From assembly GCF_024055795.1 (NCBI RefSeq), contig NZ_JAMXMY010000026.1, positions 62,001 through 126,000 on the forward strand: DNA of 64,000 nucleotides, read 5' to 3'. Each line of letters starts with the position of its first letter. Position 1 is the stretch's first letter. Both the position numbers and the translations under genes were made by a program. Positions 45,241-54,303 of this stretch are shown piece after piece. Source of the DNA: Actinoallomurus purpureus. GTDB lineage: Bacteria; Actinomycetota; Actinomycetes; Streptosporangiales; Streptosporangiaceae. The notes under the pieces are model-generated. The model was not told the DNA's origin and searched no databases. It saw only the letters and a list, made by a program, of their open reading frames with translations.

Positions 45241-47636
45241 TCGTGTTCTCCCGCACCGACGACCGGCTCGGCGAGTTCGCGCTGCGGCCCGTGGACCCGG
45301 CCGGCGACGCCCCGCTCGTGCACCGCTGGGTCGCCCACCCCAAGTCGGTGTTCTGGATGATGGGCGACGCCACCCTGTCCGACGTGGTCGCGGAGTTCGA
45401 GACCATCGCGGCCCGGCCCGGTCATGACGCGTTCCTCGGCCTGCACGAAGGCCGCCCGGCCTTCCTCGTCGAACGCTACGACCCGCGCCGGGAGCTCGGT
45501 ACCGCGTACGAGGCGCGCCCTGGCGACGTGGGCATGCACTTCCTGGTCGCACCGGCCGACACGCCGATCCACGGCTTCACCCGCGCCGTCATCGTCACCG
45601 CCATGGAGCTGCTGTTCGCCGACCCGGAGACCCGCCGAGTGATCGTCGAACCGGACGTCCGCAACACGGCCGTGCACGCCCTCAACGCGCAGGTCGGCTT
45701 CGAGGTCGTCGGCACCGTGTCGCTCCCGGAGAAGCGTGCCCTCCTGAGCGTCTGCACCCGTGACCGGTACGAGGCGACCCGGCGCGGCGCCGACCGTCCC
45801 GACCCGGTCGCGCACCTGACCCCCGAACGCTGGGCCCACGCGAATCGGATGCTCGTGCGCAAGGCCCTCGCCGAGTTCGCGCACGAGCGGCTGCTGACCC
45901 CGGAACGGCTGCCCGACGGGCGGTACGCCGTGCGGAGCGACGACGGCACCGTCGAGTACCGGTTCGCGGCGCGCGTGCTGGCGCTGGACCACTGGGAGAT
46001 CGACGCGGACTCCATCACCCGGTGGCGGTCCGGCGCCGAGCTCCCCCTGGACGCGCTCGACCTGATCCTGGAGCTGCGCCACACGCTCGGCCTCACCGAC
46101 GAGGTCCTCCCGGTCTACCTGGAGGAGATCGGCAGCACCCTGGCGAGCAGTGCCTTCAAGCTCGCCCGGCCACCGGTCCCCGCGGCCGACCTCGCGCGGG
46201 CCGACTTCCAGACCATCGAGACCGGCATGACCGAGGGCCACCCCTGCTTCGTCGCCAACAACGGGCGCCTCGGCTTCGACCTGGCCGAGTACCACCGGTA
46301 CGCCCCGGAGGCCGCCCGCCCCGTCCGCCTGCTGTGGCTGGCCGCGCACCGGGACCGCTCCACCTTCACCAGCGGCGCGGGCCTGGACCATGACGCGCTG
46401 GTCCGCGCGGAGCTGGGCGCGGCGACCCTCGAACGGTTCTCCACGACCATGGCCGGGCTCGGCCTGGACCTCGCCGACTATCACCTGATCCCCGTGCACC
46501 CGTGGCAGTGGTGGAACCGGCTGTCGGTGACCTTCGCGGGCGACGTGGCGCGACGGCGTCTCGTCTTCCTCGGGCCCGGTGACGACGAGTACCTCGCCCA
46601 GCAGTCGATCCGGACGTTCTTCAACGTCAGCGCCCCGTCCAGGCACTACGTCAAGACGGCCCTGTCCGTGCTGAACATGGGCTTCCTGCGCGGCCTGTCC
46701 GCCGAGTACATGGCGGCCACCCCGGCCATCAACGACTGGGTCGCCGACCTGGTCGCGGGCGACGAGGTCCTGAAGCGGACGGGCCTGACCGTCCTGCGGG
46801 AGCGCGCGGCGGTCGGGTACCACCATGAGCAGTACGCCGCCGCCTCCGCCAAGGGCTCGCCGTACCTGAAGATGCTGGCCGCGCTCTGGCGGGAGAGCCC
46901 AATGCCACTGCTCGGGCCGGGCGAGCGGCTCGCGACCATGGCGTCGCTGCTGCACGTCGACCGCTTCGGTGGCTCCTTCGTCAGCGCCCTGATCAACGGA
47001 TCGGGGCTCGACCCGGTCGCCTGGCTGCGCCGGTACCTCGACGCCTACCTGACGCCGATCCTGCACTGCTTCTACGCCCACGACCTGGTCTTCATGCCGC
47101 ACGGCGAGAACGTCATCCTCGTCCTGGACGAACGGGGAGTCCCCCGGCGCGCCGTCTTCAAGGACATCGCCGAGGAGATCGGGGTGATGAGCGCCGACCG
47201 GCCGCTGCCCCCGGCGGTCGAGCGGGTCCGCGCCGACGTGCCCGAGGACATGAAGATCCTGTCGGTCTTCACGGACGTCTTCGACTGCTTCTTCCGCTTC
47301 CTCGCCGCGATCCTCGACGCGGACGGCACCGTGGACGAGGACACGTTCTGGTCGACGGTGGCCGCGTGCGTTCTCGACTACCAGGACTCGGTCCCCCACC
47401 TGGCCGACCGGTTCGCGCGGCACGACCTGTTCGCCGAGCGGTTCGCGCTGTCCTGCCTCAACCGCCTGCAACTGCGGAACAACCGGCAGATGGTCGACCT
47501 GGCCGACCCGGCCGGCGCCCTGCAACTCATCGGCACCCTGGAGAACCCCATCGCCCGCTTCGCACCCCGTCCGGCCTCTGTGGCGAACATCACGGATACA
47601 AGATCACGCAGAACGGGGCAGGATCTCAGAAAGTAG
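45237..47636 (+). CDS. Fused GNAT acyltransferase / IucA-IucC siderophore synthetase (DesC-DesD)
   Basis: 799 residues joining two enzymes that are separate in Streptomyces. Residues 10-180 are an IucB/DesC-type acyltransferase ([37 protein letters not shown] in part). Residues 200-780 are an NIS synthetase with [33 protein letters not shown] (broken), HPWQWWNRL, the SIRTFFNVS motif and [13 protein letters not shown]. It would acylate N-hydroxycadaverine and oligomerise or cyclise the product. The last 40 residues change character ([20 protein letters not shown]) compared with the tail fragment at 48664, consistent with a rearranged 3' end. Confidence 0.9.
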   Translation: MIVFSRTDDRLGEFALRPVDPAGDAPLVHRWVAHPKSVFWMMGDATLSDVVAEFETIAARPGHDAFLGLHEGRPAFLVERYDPRRELGTAYEARPGDVGMHFLVAPADTPIHGFTRAVIVTAMELLFADPETRRVIVEPDVRNTAVHALNAQVGFEVVGTVSLPEKRALLSVCTRDRYEATRRGADRPDPVAHLTPERWAHANRMLVRKALAEFAHERLLTPERLPDGRYAVRSDDGTVEYRFAARVLALDHWEIDADSITRWRSGAELPLDALDLILELRHTLGLTDEVLPVYLEEIGSTLASSAFKLARPPVPAADLARADFQTIETGMTEGHPCFVANNGRLGFDLAEYHRYAPEAARPVRLLWLAAHRDRSTFTSGAGLDHDALVRAELGAATLERFSTTMAGLGLDLADYHLIPVHPWQWWNRLSVTFAGDVARRRLVFLGPGDDEYLAQQSIRTFFNVSAPSRHYVKTALSVLNMGFLRGLSAEYMAATPAINDWVADLVAGDEVLKRTGLTVLRERAAVGYHHEQYAAASAKGSPYLKMLAALWRESPMPLLGPGERLATMASLLHVDRFGGSFVSALINGSGLDPVAWLRRYLDAYLTPILHCFYAHDLVFMPHGENVILVLDERGVPRRAVFKDIAEEIGVMSADRPLPPAVERVRADVPEDMKILSVFTDVFDCFFRFLAAILDADGTVDEDTFWSTVAACVLDYQDSVPHLADRFARHDLFAERFALSCLNRLQLRNNRQMVDLADPAGALQLIGTLENPIARFAPRPASVANITDTRSRRTGQDLRK
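47508..47563. repeat. 56-bp repeat of the desD 3' end, left copy
   Basis: Matches 48664-48719 at 54 of 56 bases, same orientation, 1,156 bases apart. It encodes [19 protein letters not shown] in the synthetase; the right copy reads PAGALQLVGTLEIPIARFA. The pair brackets the dapA-family gene. Confidence 0.85.
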
Positions 47637-47720
47637 CCCCCCCCGTGAGAGGCATGGTCAGATGACCGCGACGCGAGGCCACCGCTCCACCGCCTTGGTC
47701 CGTCAGCAGATCGGTGTCCG

Positions 47721-48659
47721 GTGAAACCCCCCACGGGCACATGGGCAACGGTGCTCCTGCCGCTCGACGAAGACGACAATCTGCGCTGGGAGCATGTCGG
47801 CGAGCAGGTGGACCACCTCATCGCCGCCAGCGTGGACGGCGTGTACACGGGTGGGTCGGCCGCAGAATTCTGGACGCAGAGCGAAGCGGAGGTCGATCGG
47901 CTCACCGCACTTGTGGCCGAGCGCTGCGCATCGGCAGGGATGCCGTTCCAGATCGGCTGCGCCCACCCCAGTCCACAGGTCGCCCTTGACCGGCTCCGCC
48001 GCGCCCGGGAACTGGCGCCCGCGGCGATCCAGGTGATCCTGCCGGACTGGTTCGCCGTTACCGACCGCGAGGCGATCGCCTTCCTGCGCCGGCTCGCCGA
48101 CGAGGCGACACCGGTACCCCTGGTCCTGTACAACCCCCCGCATTCCAAGCGCGTGCTGACCCCAGACGAATATGGGCGCTTGTGCGATGAGGTCCCGGAG
48201 ATCATCGGGCTCAAGGTCGGCGACGGGGACGATGCCTGGTACGAGGCGATGGGCCCGGTGATGGAACGTGTTTCCGTGTTCGTACCAGGCCACCATCTCG
48301 CTTCCGGCCACTCTCGCGGCGCGGCCGGCGCATACTCCAACATCGCCTGTCTGAACCCCTACGCCGCCGTGGCCTGGTGGCATGCCATCCGCGACGGCCT
48401 CTCCGCCGCGATGTCCACAGAAGCCCGCCTCAACGCCTTCCTCAGCGAGTTCATCCAGCCGCTCCAGCGCGAATACTGCAATGCCGCACTCGACAAACTG
48501 CTGGCCACGATCGGCGGCTGGTCCCCGATCGGCACACGGCTACGCTGGCCTTATTACGGCGTGCCCCCCGAACACGCCGAGACGCTGCGCGCCATCGCCC
48601 GCGAACGCCTGCCCGACTTCACCCGCACAGAACCAGGCACCACGTCGACCTCGCCCTGA
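47721..48659 (+). CDS. DapA-family (DHDPS/NAL) aldolase-type protein
   Basis: 312 residues, TIM barrel. Class-I aldolase features: VYTGGSAAEFW (in place of the GSTGE substrate loop), YNPP with the catalytic Tyr (about 140) and the Schiff-base Lys in IIGLKVGDGD (about 161). The altered GGSAAEFW loop argues against true dihydrodipicolinate synthase; other family activities are aldolases or dehydratases of 2-oxo acids. Start GTG 47721. It lies between two copies of the siderophore synthetase 3' end, suggesting it arrived by insertion; no role in the siderophore pathway is obvious. Confidence 0.85.
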   Translation: MKPPTGTWATVLLPLDEDDNLRWEHVGEQVDHLIAASVDGVYTGGSAAEFWTQSEAEVDRLTALVAERCASAGMPFQIGCAHPSPQVALDRLRRARELAPAAIQVILPDWFAVTDREAIAFLRRLADEATPVPLVLYNPPHSKRVLTPDEYGRLCDEVPEIIGLKVGDGDDAWYEAMGPVMERVSVFVPGHHLASGHSRGAAGAYSNIACLNPYAAVAWWHAIRDGLSAAMSTEARLNAFLSEFIQPLQREYCNAALDKLLATIGGWSPIGTRLRWPYYGVPPEHAETLRAIARERLPDFTRTEPGTTSTSP

Positions 48660-48663
48660 GCCG

Positions 48664-48798
48664 CCGGCCGGCGCCCTGCAACTCGTCGGCACCCTGGAGA
48701 TCCCCATCGCCCGCTTCGCGCGGCACACCGGCCGGTTCCAGCGGTATACAACGCTTTCGCTGGGCAAGAATGACGCCATGACGGGACAGGAGCACTAA
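48664..48798 (+). pseudogene. Displaced 3' end of an IucA/IucC synthetase gene
   Basis: 45 codons reading PAGALQLVGTLEIPIARFAR then HTGRFQRYTTLSLGKNDAMT and a stop. The first 19 codons match the synthetase ending at 47636. It has no start of its own and follows the dapA-family stop by four bases. It may be the original C-terminal end of the DesD domain, cut off by insertion of the dapA segment, or a leftover from a tandem duplication. Confidence 0.65.
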
Positions 48799-48816
48799 GC
48801 CGGGATGGGCGCACGC

Positions 48817-49431
48817 TCAGCAGGACCCGCCGGCGACCGCGGCAGAGAGCTTCCAGTAGTACTCCGGAGGCACCCATGATGGCGTCTTATAGACCGAAGT
48901 CACTTTGCCGCCCCTGTTGCCGGTGACCGTCATGCACACGGCGTGCTCGCCCTTGGCCGTAATGCCGTAGCGCTCGATTATCTTTTTTGACTGCGATCCG
49001 CCTGGACTCCGTTGGGCTTCGTCACGCGAGACCGCGAGCATCACATGGTTCTTTTTTGCTTCGGCGGCATCCCGCACTGCGGACTCAACGTATGACGTGA
49101 AGACGCCATCCTTGTCGAGGGATTCGATGAGCACGCTGTCGGACTGGAGCGCGCGGGCGGCCTGGTCGGCGGCGACTCGCACCTCACTGCCGCTCCAGGA
49201 AACACTGTCTTGGATGCGATACAACTGGAAGGCGCCGAAGGCCATGAACGCCGCGACGATGAAGCAGACGGCCCGCTGGGCGATGAACGCGGAATCTGAG
49301 GGCTCATTCGCCTCGGGATTCGCATACCACCGGGCTTGGAAGCGCCACCAAAGCGTGCGCTGCTCCTGAAATCCCAGGATGGCCATGCCTACGGCCATGA
49401 GCCCAACGATTATCGGCCAGAAGAGGTTCAT
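48817..49431 (-). CDS. Hypothetical two-helix membrane protein
   Basis: 204 residues from ATG 49431 (MNLFWPIIVGLMAVGMAILG); an in-frame start at 49476 adds a basic stretch. Two N-terminal TM helices (about 3-20 and 52-72) hold the protein in the membrane. The rest is outside or cytosolic with VAADQAARALQSDSVLIES and a beta-rich end YGITAKGEHAVCMTVTGN. The C-terminus has a lone Cys. Family not recognised. Convergent with the desD tail fragment. Confidence 0.6.
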   Translation of the reverse strand: MNLFWPIIVGLMAVGMAILGFQEQRTLWWRFQARWYANPEANEPSDSAFIAQRAVCFIVAAFMAFGAFQLYRIQDSVSWSGSEVRVAADQAARALQSDSVLIESLDKDGVFTSYVESAVRDAAEAKKNHVMLAVSRDEAQRSPGGSQSKKIIERYGITAKGEHAVCMTVTGNRGGKVTSVYKTPSWVPPEYYWKLSAAVAGGSC

Positions 49432-49606
49432 GCGGTTGTTGCTCCAGAGTCTCCGGCGGGTTCGGCGCCGAGTCACGCATCGAAGGCCCTGCGGGCCGAC
49501 GCACTCAAGCTCATCGTCACCATATGATCACTGACAGGAGCGAGTGTCGCATATCCGGACTCGACTGCCAGCCGGTGGGTGGCCGCGAGGAGCGGCTCCC
49601 CCAGAG

Positions 49607-50371
49607 TCAGCTGCCCTGGCGGCGCTTGTCCCGGGCGTAGATGACCGCCTGTTTTCCGTCACCGGGGCTACGGCGGTCCAGTTCGAACAGGGTCGTGGCG
49701 GTCATCAGGTCGCTGAGTTTGGCGTATCCGTAGTTGCGGGAGTCGAAGTCGGGGCGTTGCTTGGTGATGATGTGCCCGACATTGGCCAGCGGGGCCCAGT
49801 CATCGTCGGAGGCCGCCTCCACGGCGTTGCGCAGCTGGTTCACCAGCGCGGTATCGGCCTTGAGCTTCGCGGCCGACGCCGGCGGAGCCGGCCTCAGCGA
49901 CACGTCGGCGGGAGTGGCCGGGCTCGTGGCGTAGCTCAGGTTTTCGATGTAGATGAACTTGTCACATGCCGAGACGAAGGGCTTGGGCGTCTTACGTTCA
50001 CCGAACCCGTACACGGTCAGACCGGACTCGCGGATCCGCGCGGCCAGGCGAGTGAAGTCACTGTCGCTGGAGACGAGGCAGAAGCCGTCGAACCGCCCGG
50101 TGTACAGCAGGTCCATCGCGTCGATGACCATCGCGGCGTCGGTGGCGTTCTTGCCCGTGGTGTAGGCGAACTGCTGGATCGGCTGAATCGACTGGGTCAG
50201 CAACGGCTCTTTCCAGCCTTTCAGGTTCGTACCCGTCCAGTCGCCGTACGCCCGTTTGACATTCGCTGTGCCGTACTTGGCGACCTCGGCCAACAAGTCC
50301 TCGACCACCGAAGACTGGGCGTTGTCCGCATCGATGAGCACGGCGAGCTTGGCAGTGTTCTCACTGACCAC
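49607..50371 (-). CDS. NYN-domain ribonuclease-like protein with LOTUS/OST-HTH
   Basis: 254 residues from GTG 50371 (GAGGAGAA upstream). The NYN (PIN-like, LabA/DUF88) domain spans about 5-150 with LAVLIDADNAQSS (catalytic Asp), DAAMVIDAMDLL, and FCLVSSDSDFTRLA. The C-terminal 70 residues (WAPLANVGHIITKQRPDF, NYGYAKLSDLM) are an OST-HTH/LOTUS RNA-binding domain. Such proteins cut or bind RNA; targets are unknown. All three acidic metal sites appear intact. No partner gene is obvious. Confidence 0.88.
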   Translation of the reverse strand: MVSENTAKLAVLIDADNAQSSVVEDLLAEVAKYGTANVKRAYGDWTGTNLKGWKEPLLTQSIQPIQQFAYTTGKNATDAAMVIDAMDLLYTGRFDGFCLVSSDSDFTRLAARIRESGLTVYGFGERKTPKPFVSACDKFIYIENLSYATSPATPADVSLRPAPPASAAKLKADTALVNQLRNAVEAASDDDWAPLANVGHIITKQRPDFDSRNYGYAKLSDLMTATTLFELDRRSPGDGKQAVIYARDKRRQGS

Positions 50372-50527
50372 GGCGCTTCTCCTCGTCTCGGGGTACCGGA
50401 AGGCCAAAGTCGGACCAGCAGCCAGTGTGCAGGACGCCAGGTCGGCGCGCACTGCTCGGGCATGGCGAGTGCGATGCCGCCGGCGGCGATTCGGCTCCGG
50501 CCGCACTCGGGTACCGGACCGCGCGCC

Positions 50528-50677
50528 GACGGCCCGCTCGCCCCGGTCGTCGTCGTCTCCTCCTTCGAGGAGGGACTGGAGAAGGCGAGCGACTCGCGCT
50601 TCGGCCTCGCCTCCACCGTGTACACCGACGACCCGGCGCACATCGCCGCGGCGCGGGGCATCCCCGCCGGAGTCGTC
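50528..50677 (+). pseudogene. Aldehyde dehydrogenase fragment
   Basis: Fifty codons on the plus strand (DGPLAPVVVVSSFEEGLEKA, SRFGLASTVYTDDPAHIAAA) match the C-terminal part of NAD-dependent aldehyde dehydrogenases, where a GPVxPV segment is followed by E-x-x-N-x-S-x-YGL. No catalytic Cys or NAD-binding part is near. Both ends run into unrelated sequence, so it is a gene relic between the NYN gene and the 50788 gene. Confidence 0.6.
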
Positions 50678-50787
50678 TCGCGGTCGGTCGCCTATGTCGA
50701 CCGCTGGGATGGCTGTGCGAGCGTCCTCAGCGAGGTACTGGAGGTAATCGTGGAAGGTCATGGCCGACGGGGTTCCTGGCTGTTGGA

Positions 50788-51441
50788 TCATGAGTTCCAC
50801 TGGTCGCAATACTCGATGTGGATCTCTCGCGCGTCGCCGAGAATGCCGTCGTTGGAGTGAAGCTCCGTGCAGAAGCGCGGGTAGCTCGGATGGACGGGGA
50901 CGTAACCGGGACCGTTTCGGGCGACATCGAGGAAGTACCGGGCGGTCTCCCTGAACACCTTCGCGCTGCCGGTCATGAACAGGGTCTCGGCGTGGAGATG
51001 CTGGTGAAACAGGTCCCGGTTCTCCCGGTAACGCCGTGCTTCGCGGTTGATCACGGCTTCGCCCATGTGTGCAGAGTCGGGCAGCGTCACCGTCCTCGGA
51101 CGGCCCGGGCCGAGTCGTCCGCGGACTTCCTTCCAGCGGGCGGGCGCGAACTGGAGCGAGTGATGAAGCAGGACGAGATCAAGCTGGCGCGTGCCGTCTT
51201 CGGGCAGTTCCAAGGACGGGGCCTGGTTGCCGCGCATTGGCAGGTGAATCAGTGAGCGCGGTGAAGAGGCGGCGAGCGCCCATAGGCCGCCGATTCGCCG
51301 TGCGGCGTCCTCGTCGAGGTAGGCGTCAAGGTGCCGATCGTGGTCGACCAGCACAGCGTGGACCAGTGGACGGGCGGGTCGGATGACCTTGAACTCCACT
51401 GCTCCGAAATATGCTTGATGGATGATGATGGACAGTTTCAT
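50788..51441 (-). CDS. Hypothetical protein
   Basis: 217 residues from ATG 51441 with GGAG five bases upstream. It reads as a real soluble protein with mixed helix and strand (VHAVLVDHDRHLDAYLDEDA, GTRQLDLVLLHHSLQF, RYRENRDLFHQHLHAETLF) and is rich in His. No catalytic motif or family is recognised. Bases 51442-51654 upstream show no gene I can support. Confidence 0.55.
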   Translation of the reverse strand: MKLSIIIHQAYFGAVEFKVIRPARPLVHAVLVDHDRHLDAYLDEDAARRIGGLWALAASSPRSLIHLPMRGNQAPSLELPEDGTRQLDLVLLHHSLQFAPARWKEVRGRLGPGRPRTVTLPDSAHMGEAVINREARRYRENRDLFHQHLHAETLFMTGSAKVFRETARYFLDVARNGPGYVPVHPSYPRFCTELHSNDGILGDAREIHIEYCDQWNS

Positions 51442-51654
51442 TGGTTCTCCAGAATCCTAGAACTCCGGCGAACCGAAGGGTGCAGATCGCCGAGATCACT
51501 AAGTGAACCGACCTGGGGCGGTCGCGTGGCATCAGGGCTTCCGGCCGATCCAGGCGAGCAGGGCCCTGACCTTGGTGGTCCTCAGTGGCCCTCGCGAAAC
51601 GCCTCCCATGAAGTGGCGTTCGCGTCGTCGGCGATGAGACGGCGATGCGAGTGG

Positions 51655-52503
51655 TCAACAGTTTCTGGAGGACGGTGGACGGCCGCGAGGTTGGCCATGT
51701 CCTGTTCCGGTGTTCCCAGCCCGGCTTCGTCCCCCGCACCGGCGGACCGTAGCACGCACAGTGATCTCGTGCTCAAGAATTCCACCGCGCGCCGCCTCGC
51801 GCATAGGAGGCGGCGGGCAGTTCGTCGGGGCCGACGTCGATGACGGTCTCGTCCATCGCCGACCTTTTCGAACAAAGTGCCCGAGAGGTCCGCGCGACGG
51901 CCGACCGAGCGGGTCGAGCACCTGCCGGGCTCGTACTTCGCCGGTTGGAAGCGCCCACCAGGCATCGGCTTTGGCGCGTGCGCTGATCCGTTCGGTGGCC
52001 AGACCGCTGGCGGCGATGGTGCGCTCGGCTCGCCGGACGGCGGTATAGGGCCCGGTACCGAGCAGGATGGCAGTGATGGCGCCTTGTTCGAGGAGCCGGT
52101 CCCGCCCGCGGTCGGCGGCCGTCAGCCCGACCTTCAGCAACTCGGCGCCGAACCAGGCGAGGTAGAGGGCGTACGTGCGATCGTCGTCGCCGAGGGTGGC
52201 GTCGCGGGCGAGCGCTCGGCCGCGATCGCCGGCCGCGCAGGCCGGGCATTGCGCGTCGGTGCCTTTTTCGGGAACTTCGGTGGCCGTGGGGCAGGCGATG
52301 CGGCGGCTGCCGTTCCAAACACCAGTGCAGCGGCGCGGGCCGGTCAGCACCCACCCGATGCGCTGGCCGATGCGGACCGGCCGTGCGTACTCGCGGTCGG
52401 CCGGGACCGGGCCGTTGGCCTTATGCGCTGATGCGGTGAGCGTCGGAACGGCTGATTCCCAGTGCAGCCCGGTAGAACGCCAGGCGCTCGGATGATCGGT
52501 CAC
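51655..52503 (-). CDS. DUF2797-family protein, 3' end possibly frameshifted
   Basis: GTG 52503 (GAAGG seven bases upstream) opens WRSTGLHWES, then GWVLTGPRRCTGVWNGSRR, CPTATEVPEKGTDAQCPACA, YALYLAWFGAELLKVGLTAA and RDRLLEQGAITAILLGTG, the conserved core of DUF2797. The cysteines (RRC, CPTA, CPAC) may bind metal. After about residue 190 this frame becomes Arg/Ser/Pro-rich and unlikely, so a frameshift near 51900-51930 or loss of the C-terminus is probable. It overlaps the upstream gene's 3' end by 83 bases. Function of the family is unknown. Confidence 0.6.
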   Translation of the reverse strand: MTDHPSAWRSTGLHWESAVPTLTASAHKANGPVPADREYARPVRIGQRIGWVLTGPRRCTGVWNGSRRIACPTATEVPEKGTDAQCPACAAGDRGRALARDATLGDDDRTYALYLAWFGAELLKVGLTAADRGRDRLLEQGAITAILLGTGPYTAVRRAERTIAASGLATERISARAKADAWWALPTGEVRARQVLDPLGRPSRGPLGHFVRKGRRWTRPSSTSAPTNCPPPPMREAARGGILEHEITVRATVRRCGGRSRAGNTGTGHGQPRGRPPSSRNC

Positions 52504-52801
52504 GCTCGTACCTTCCATACAACTCGGCGAGGGTGTCGGACCCGGCCAGGTGCGTGATGTCGGCAAGCGCCTCGCCGGGGTTGTCCGGCATGTGCAGGTG
52601 GTTGCGGAGCTCATCGGCGCCCAGGACTTGGCGGATGGCCGCTTTGATCTGCTTGGCCGGGACCGGGTCTTCCCACAGCGTTCGCAGGACCAGCACCTGC
52701 ACGGGCCCACCGGTCAGGTAGGCGTCGCGGGCGCCGACGTAGTCGGCACCATACGCCTCGGGGTAGAGCCGGCGAGTGGACCGCCCCGGCGAACCTTCCA
52801 A
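52421..52801 (-). CDS. Small hypothetical protein
   Basis: 126 residues: YVGARDAYLTGGPVQVLVLR, KQIKAAIRQVLGADELRNHL, and DTLAELYGRYERDRSSERLA. Predominantly helical and acidic/basic balanced, no membrane helix. It overlaps the DUF2797 gene on the same strand, which suggests coupling or that one boundary is wrong. Family not recognised. Upstream 52802-53074 (273 bases) holds no supported gene and probably the promoters for this gene and the divergent EF-hand gene. Confidence 0.55.
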   Translation of the reverse strand: MEGSPGRSTRRLYPEAYGADYVGARDAYLTGGPVQVLVLRTLWEDPVPAKQIKAAIRQVLGADELRNHLHMPDNPGEALADITHLAGSDTLAELYGRYERDRSSERLAFYRAALGISRSDAHRISA

Positions 52802-53074
52802 CCCCCGGCCTAGTCACTGCTGCGCGAATAGGTCGGGCGCCACGGCCCCGAGGCGGAGTCTGCGGGTGCCCGCCTGCTGGCGGACCTGCGGGAGCGACCT
52901 GAACCGCCGGTCGACTACAATTGGTTATCGATCAAGCGCTTAGGGTAGTTCCAGGTTATCGACCTCCCCATCAGCGAGTCCCCTCCGTCACCTGCCCACC
53001 GCCGGTCGAGGCGGGAGCCGGCGGATCCTCAACCGTGTGACCCCAGGATCACGAACCCGAATGGAGAACCCCCC

Positions 53075-53578
53075 ATGGCCGTGTCTTCTCCGGAACGCCT
53101 GCGGATGCGCTTCGATCTCCTCGACGTGGACGGCAGCGGTGCGCTGACGTTCGCCGACTTCGCCCTCTACGCTTCGCGCGTGTGCGTCGTCCTAGGCGTG
53201 CCCTCCGATTCGCCAAAGGCCAAGGCCCTGGCGGAAGGGTGCCGGCGCTTCTGGGATGGCCTGGCCGCCGCTGCCGACCGGAACAAGGACGGGAAGGTCG
53301 GCTTCGAGGAGTACTCCTCGTTCTCGCACGACGACGCGTGGTTCGCCGAGTATGGGGAGGCGTACGTGGCGGCGGTGTCCACCGTCTGCGACCTGGACGA
53401 CGACGGCCTCATCGAGCGCGATCACTTCCTCGGCCTTCACAGTGCCGCGGGTTTCCCGCTGGCGTACTCGACGAAGCTCTTCAGCGACCTGGACAGCGGA
53501 GAGGCCGGCCGGGTGAGCTCGGACAGGTTCGCCGAGTTCCTGCGAGCGTTCTACACCGGCGCCGACGACCTGCTCTGA
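53075..53578 (+). CDS. EF-hand calcium-binding protein (calerythrin-like)
   Basis: 167 residues with four EF-hand loops: DVDGSGALTFADF (about 18), DRNKDGKVGFEEY (about 67), DLDDDGLIERDHF (about 106) and DLDSGEAGRVSSDRF (about 139). Loops 1-3 have canonical Ca2+ ligands; loop 4 has extra residues and is probably non-binding. The layout matches calerythrin and related actinomycete sarcoplasmic-type proteins that buffer calcium in the cytosol. GGAG precedes the ATG. No partner is evident. Confidence 0.92.
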   Translation: MAVSSPERLRMRFDLLDVDGSGALTFADFALYASRVCVVLGVPSDSPKAKALAEGCRRFWDGLAAAADRNKDGKVGFEEYSSFSHDDAWFAEYGEAYVAAVSTVCDLDDDGLIERDHFLGLHSAAGFPLAYSTKLFSDLDSGEAGRVSSDRFAEFLRAFYTGADDLL

Positions 53579-53603
53579 CGCGGGCGGTGCCGCGCGCGCT
53601 CTC

Positions 53604-54143
53604 ATGCTGGTGTGCAGCGATCGCACGGTGAGCCACGTCGAGTTGATGGCGCTGGCGGACGCACGGGCGGCCAGGCTTGCGGACTGCGGGATCGGGCCGG
53701 GTGATCTCGTAGGGCTGTGCCTGCCCAACGGCTGCGAGTGGGTGGTGGCGTACCTGGCGCTGGCCCGGCTCCAGGCGTGCTGCGTGCCGCTGAACGCGGC
53801 GTCGGCCGTCACGGAGGTTGCCCATGTGGTCCGCGACTGCGGCATGCGCGCGCTGTTCGTGTCCGCCGATCGGGCCGAGGCGCTGGAGGAGGCATGCGCG
53901 GACCGGGTGCTGCTCTGCCCGGACGGCGCGGTCCCCCGAGCCCGGTCGGCACCCGAGCGCGAGTCCGGGCAGGCGGCGCCCGCCGGCGTCGCCTGCCTGG
54001 CCTACACCTCCGGGACGACGGGGACTCCCAAAGGAGTCATCCAGACGTGGCGAGCGGTTCGCGCCGGTAGCTCCAACCTGGGGAGACGGCTGCGGCTCGG
54101 CCCACGGGATCGGGTAGTGACGGCGCTGCCGCTGGCACACACC
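53604..54143 (+). pseudogene. Truncated AMP-dependent acyl-CoA ligase
   Basis: 180 codons from ATG 53604: LADCGIGPGDLVGLCLPNG, YLALARLQACCVPLNAAS, and the AMP-binding P-loop YTSGTTGTPKGV, then ALPLAHT. After this the frame turns Arg/Pro-rich and the rest of the adenylating domain and the C-terminal lid are absent. Only the first third of a normal 500-residue enzyme is present. Bases 54144-54303 that follow hold only unrecognised sequence. A full-length relative lies at 56161. Confidence 0.75.
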
Positions 54144-54303
54144 AACGTCCCTGCCCGAGGTGCGGCCGCCAGCAACTCGCCGGGGAGACGCTGTCCACTA
54201 TGGTCACCGTCGCGATCACGGCGATGCCGTCCGGGCGGTGGGCGGTGTGGCCGGTCGGTCACGTCGTGCCGCGACAACAGCAGCTGCGGCGGGAATCAAG
54301 TCC

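Noticed and set aside
45165-47525. 786-codon minus-strand frame opposite the DesC-DesD fusion
   Set aside because: Antisense shadow of a real gene; rich in V, G, R, H with no domain.
47721-48659. dapA-family gene as a functional part of siderophore synthesis
   Set aside because: No step of hydroxamate siderophore assembly needs a DHDPS-type aldolase, and the flanking repeats indicate a later insertion.
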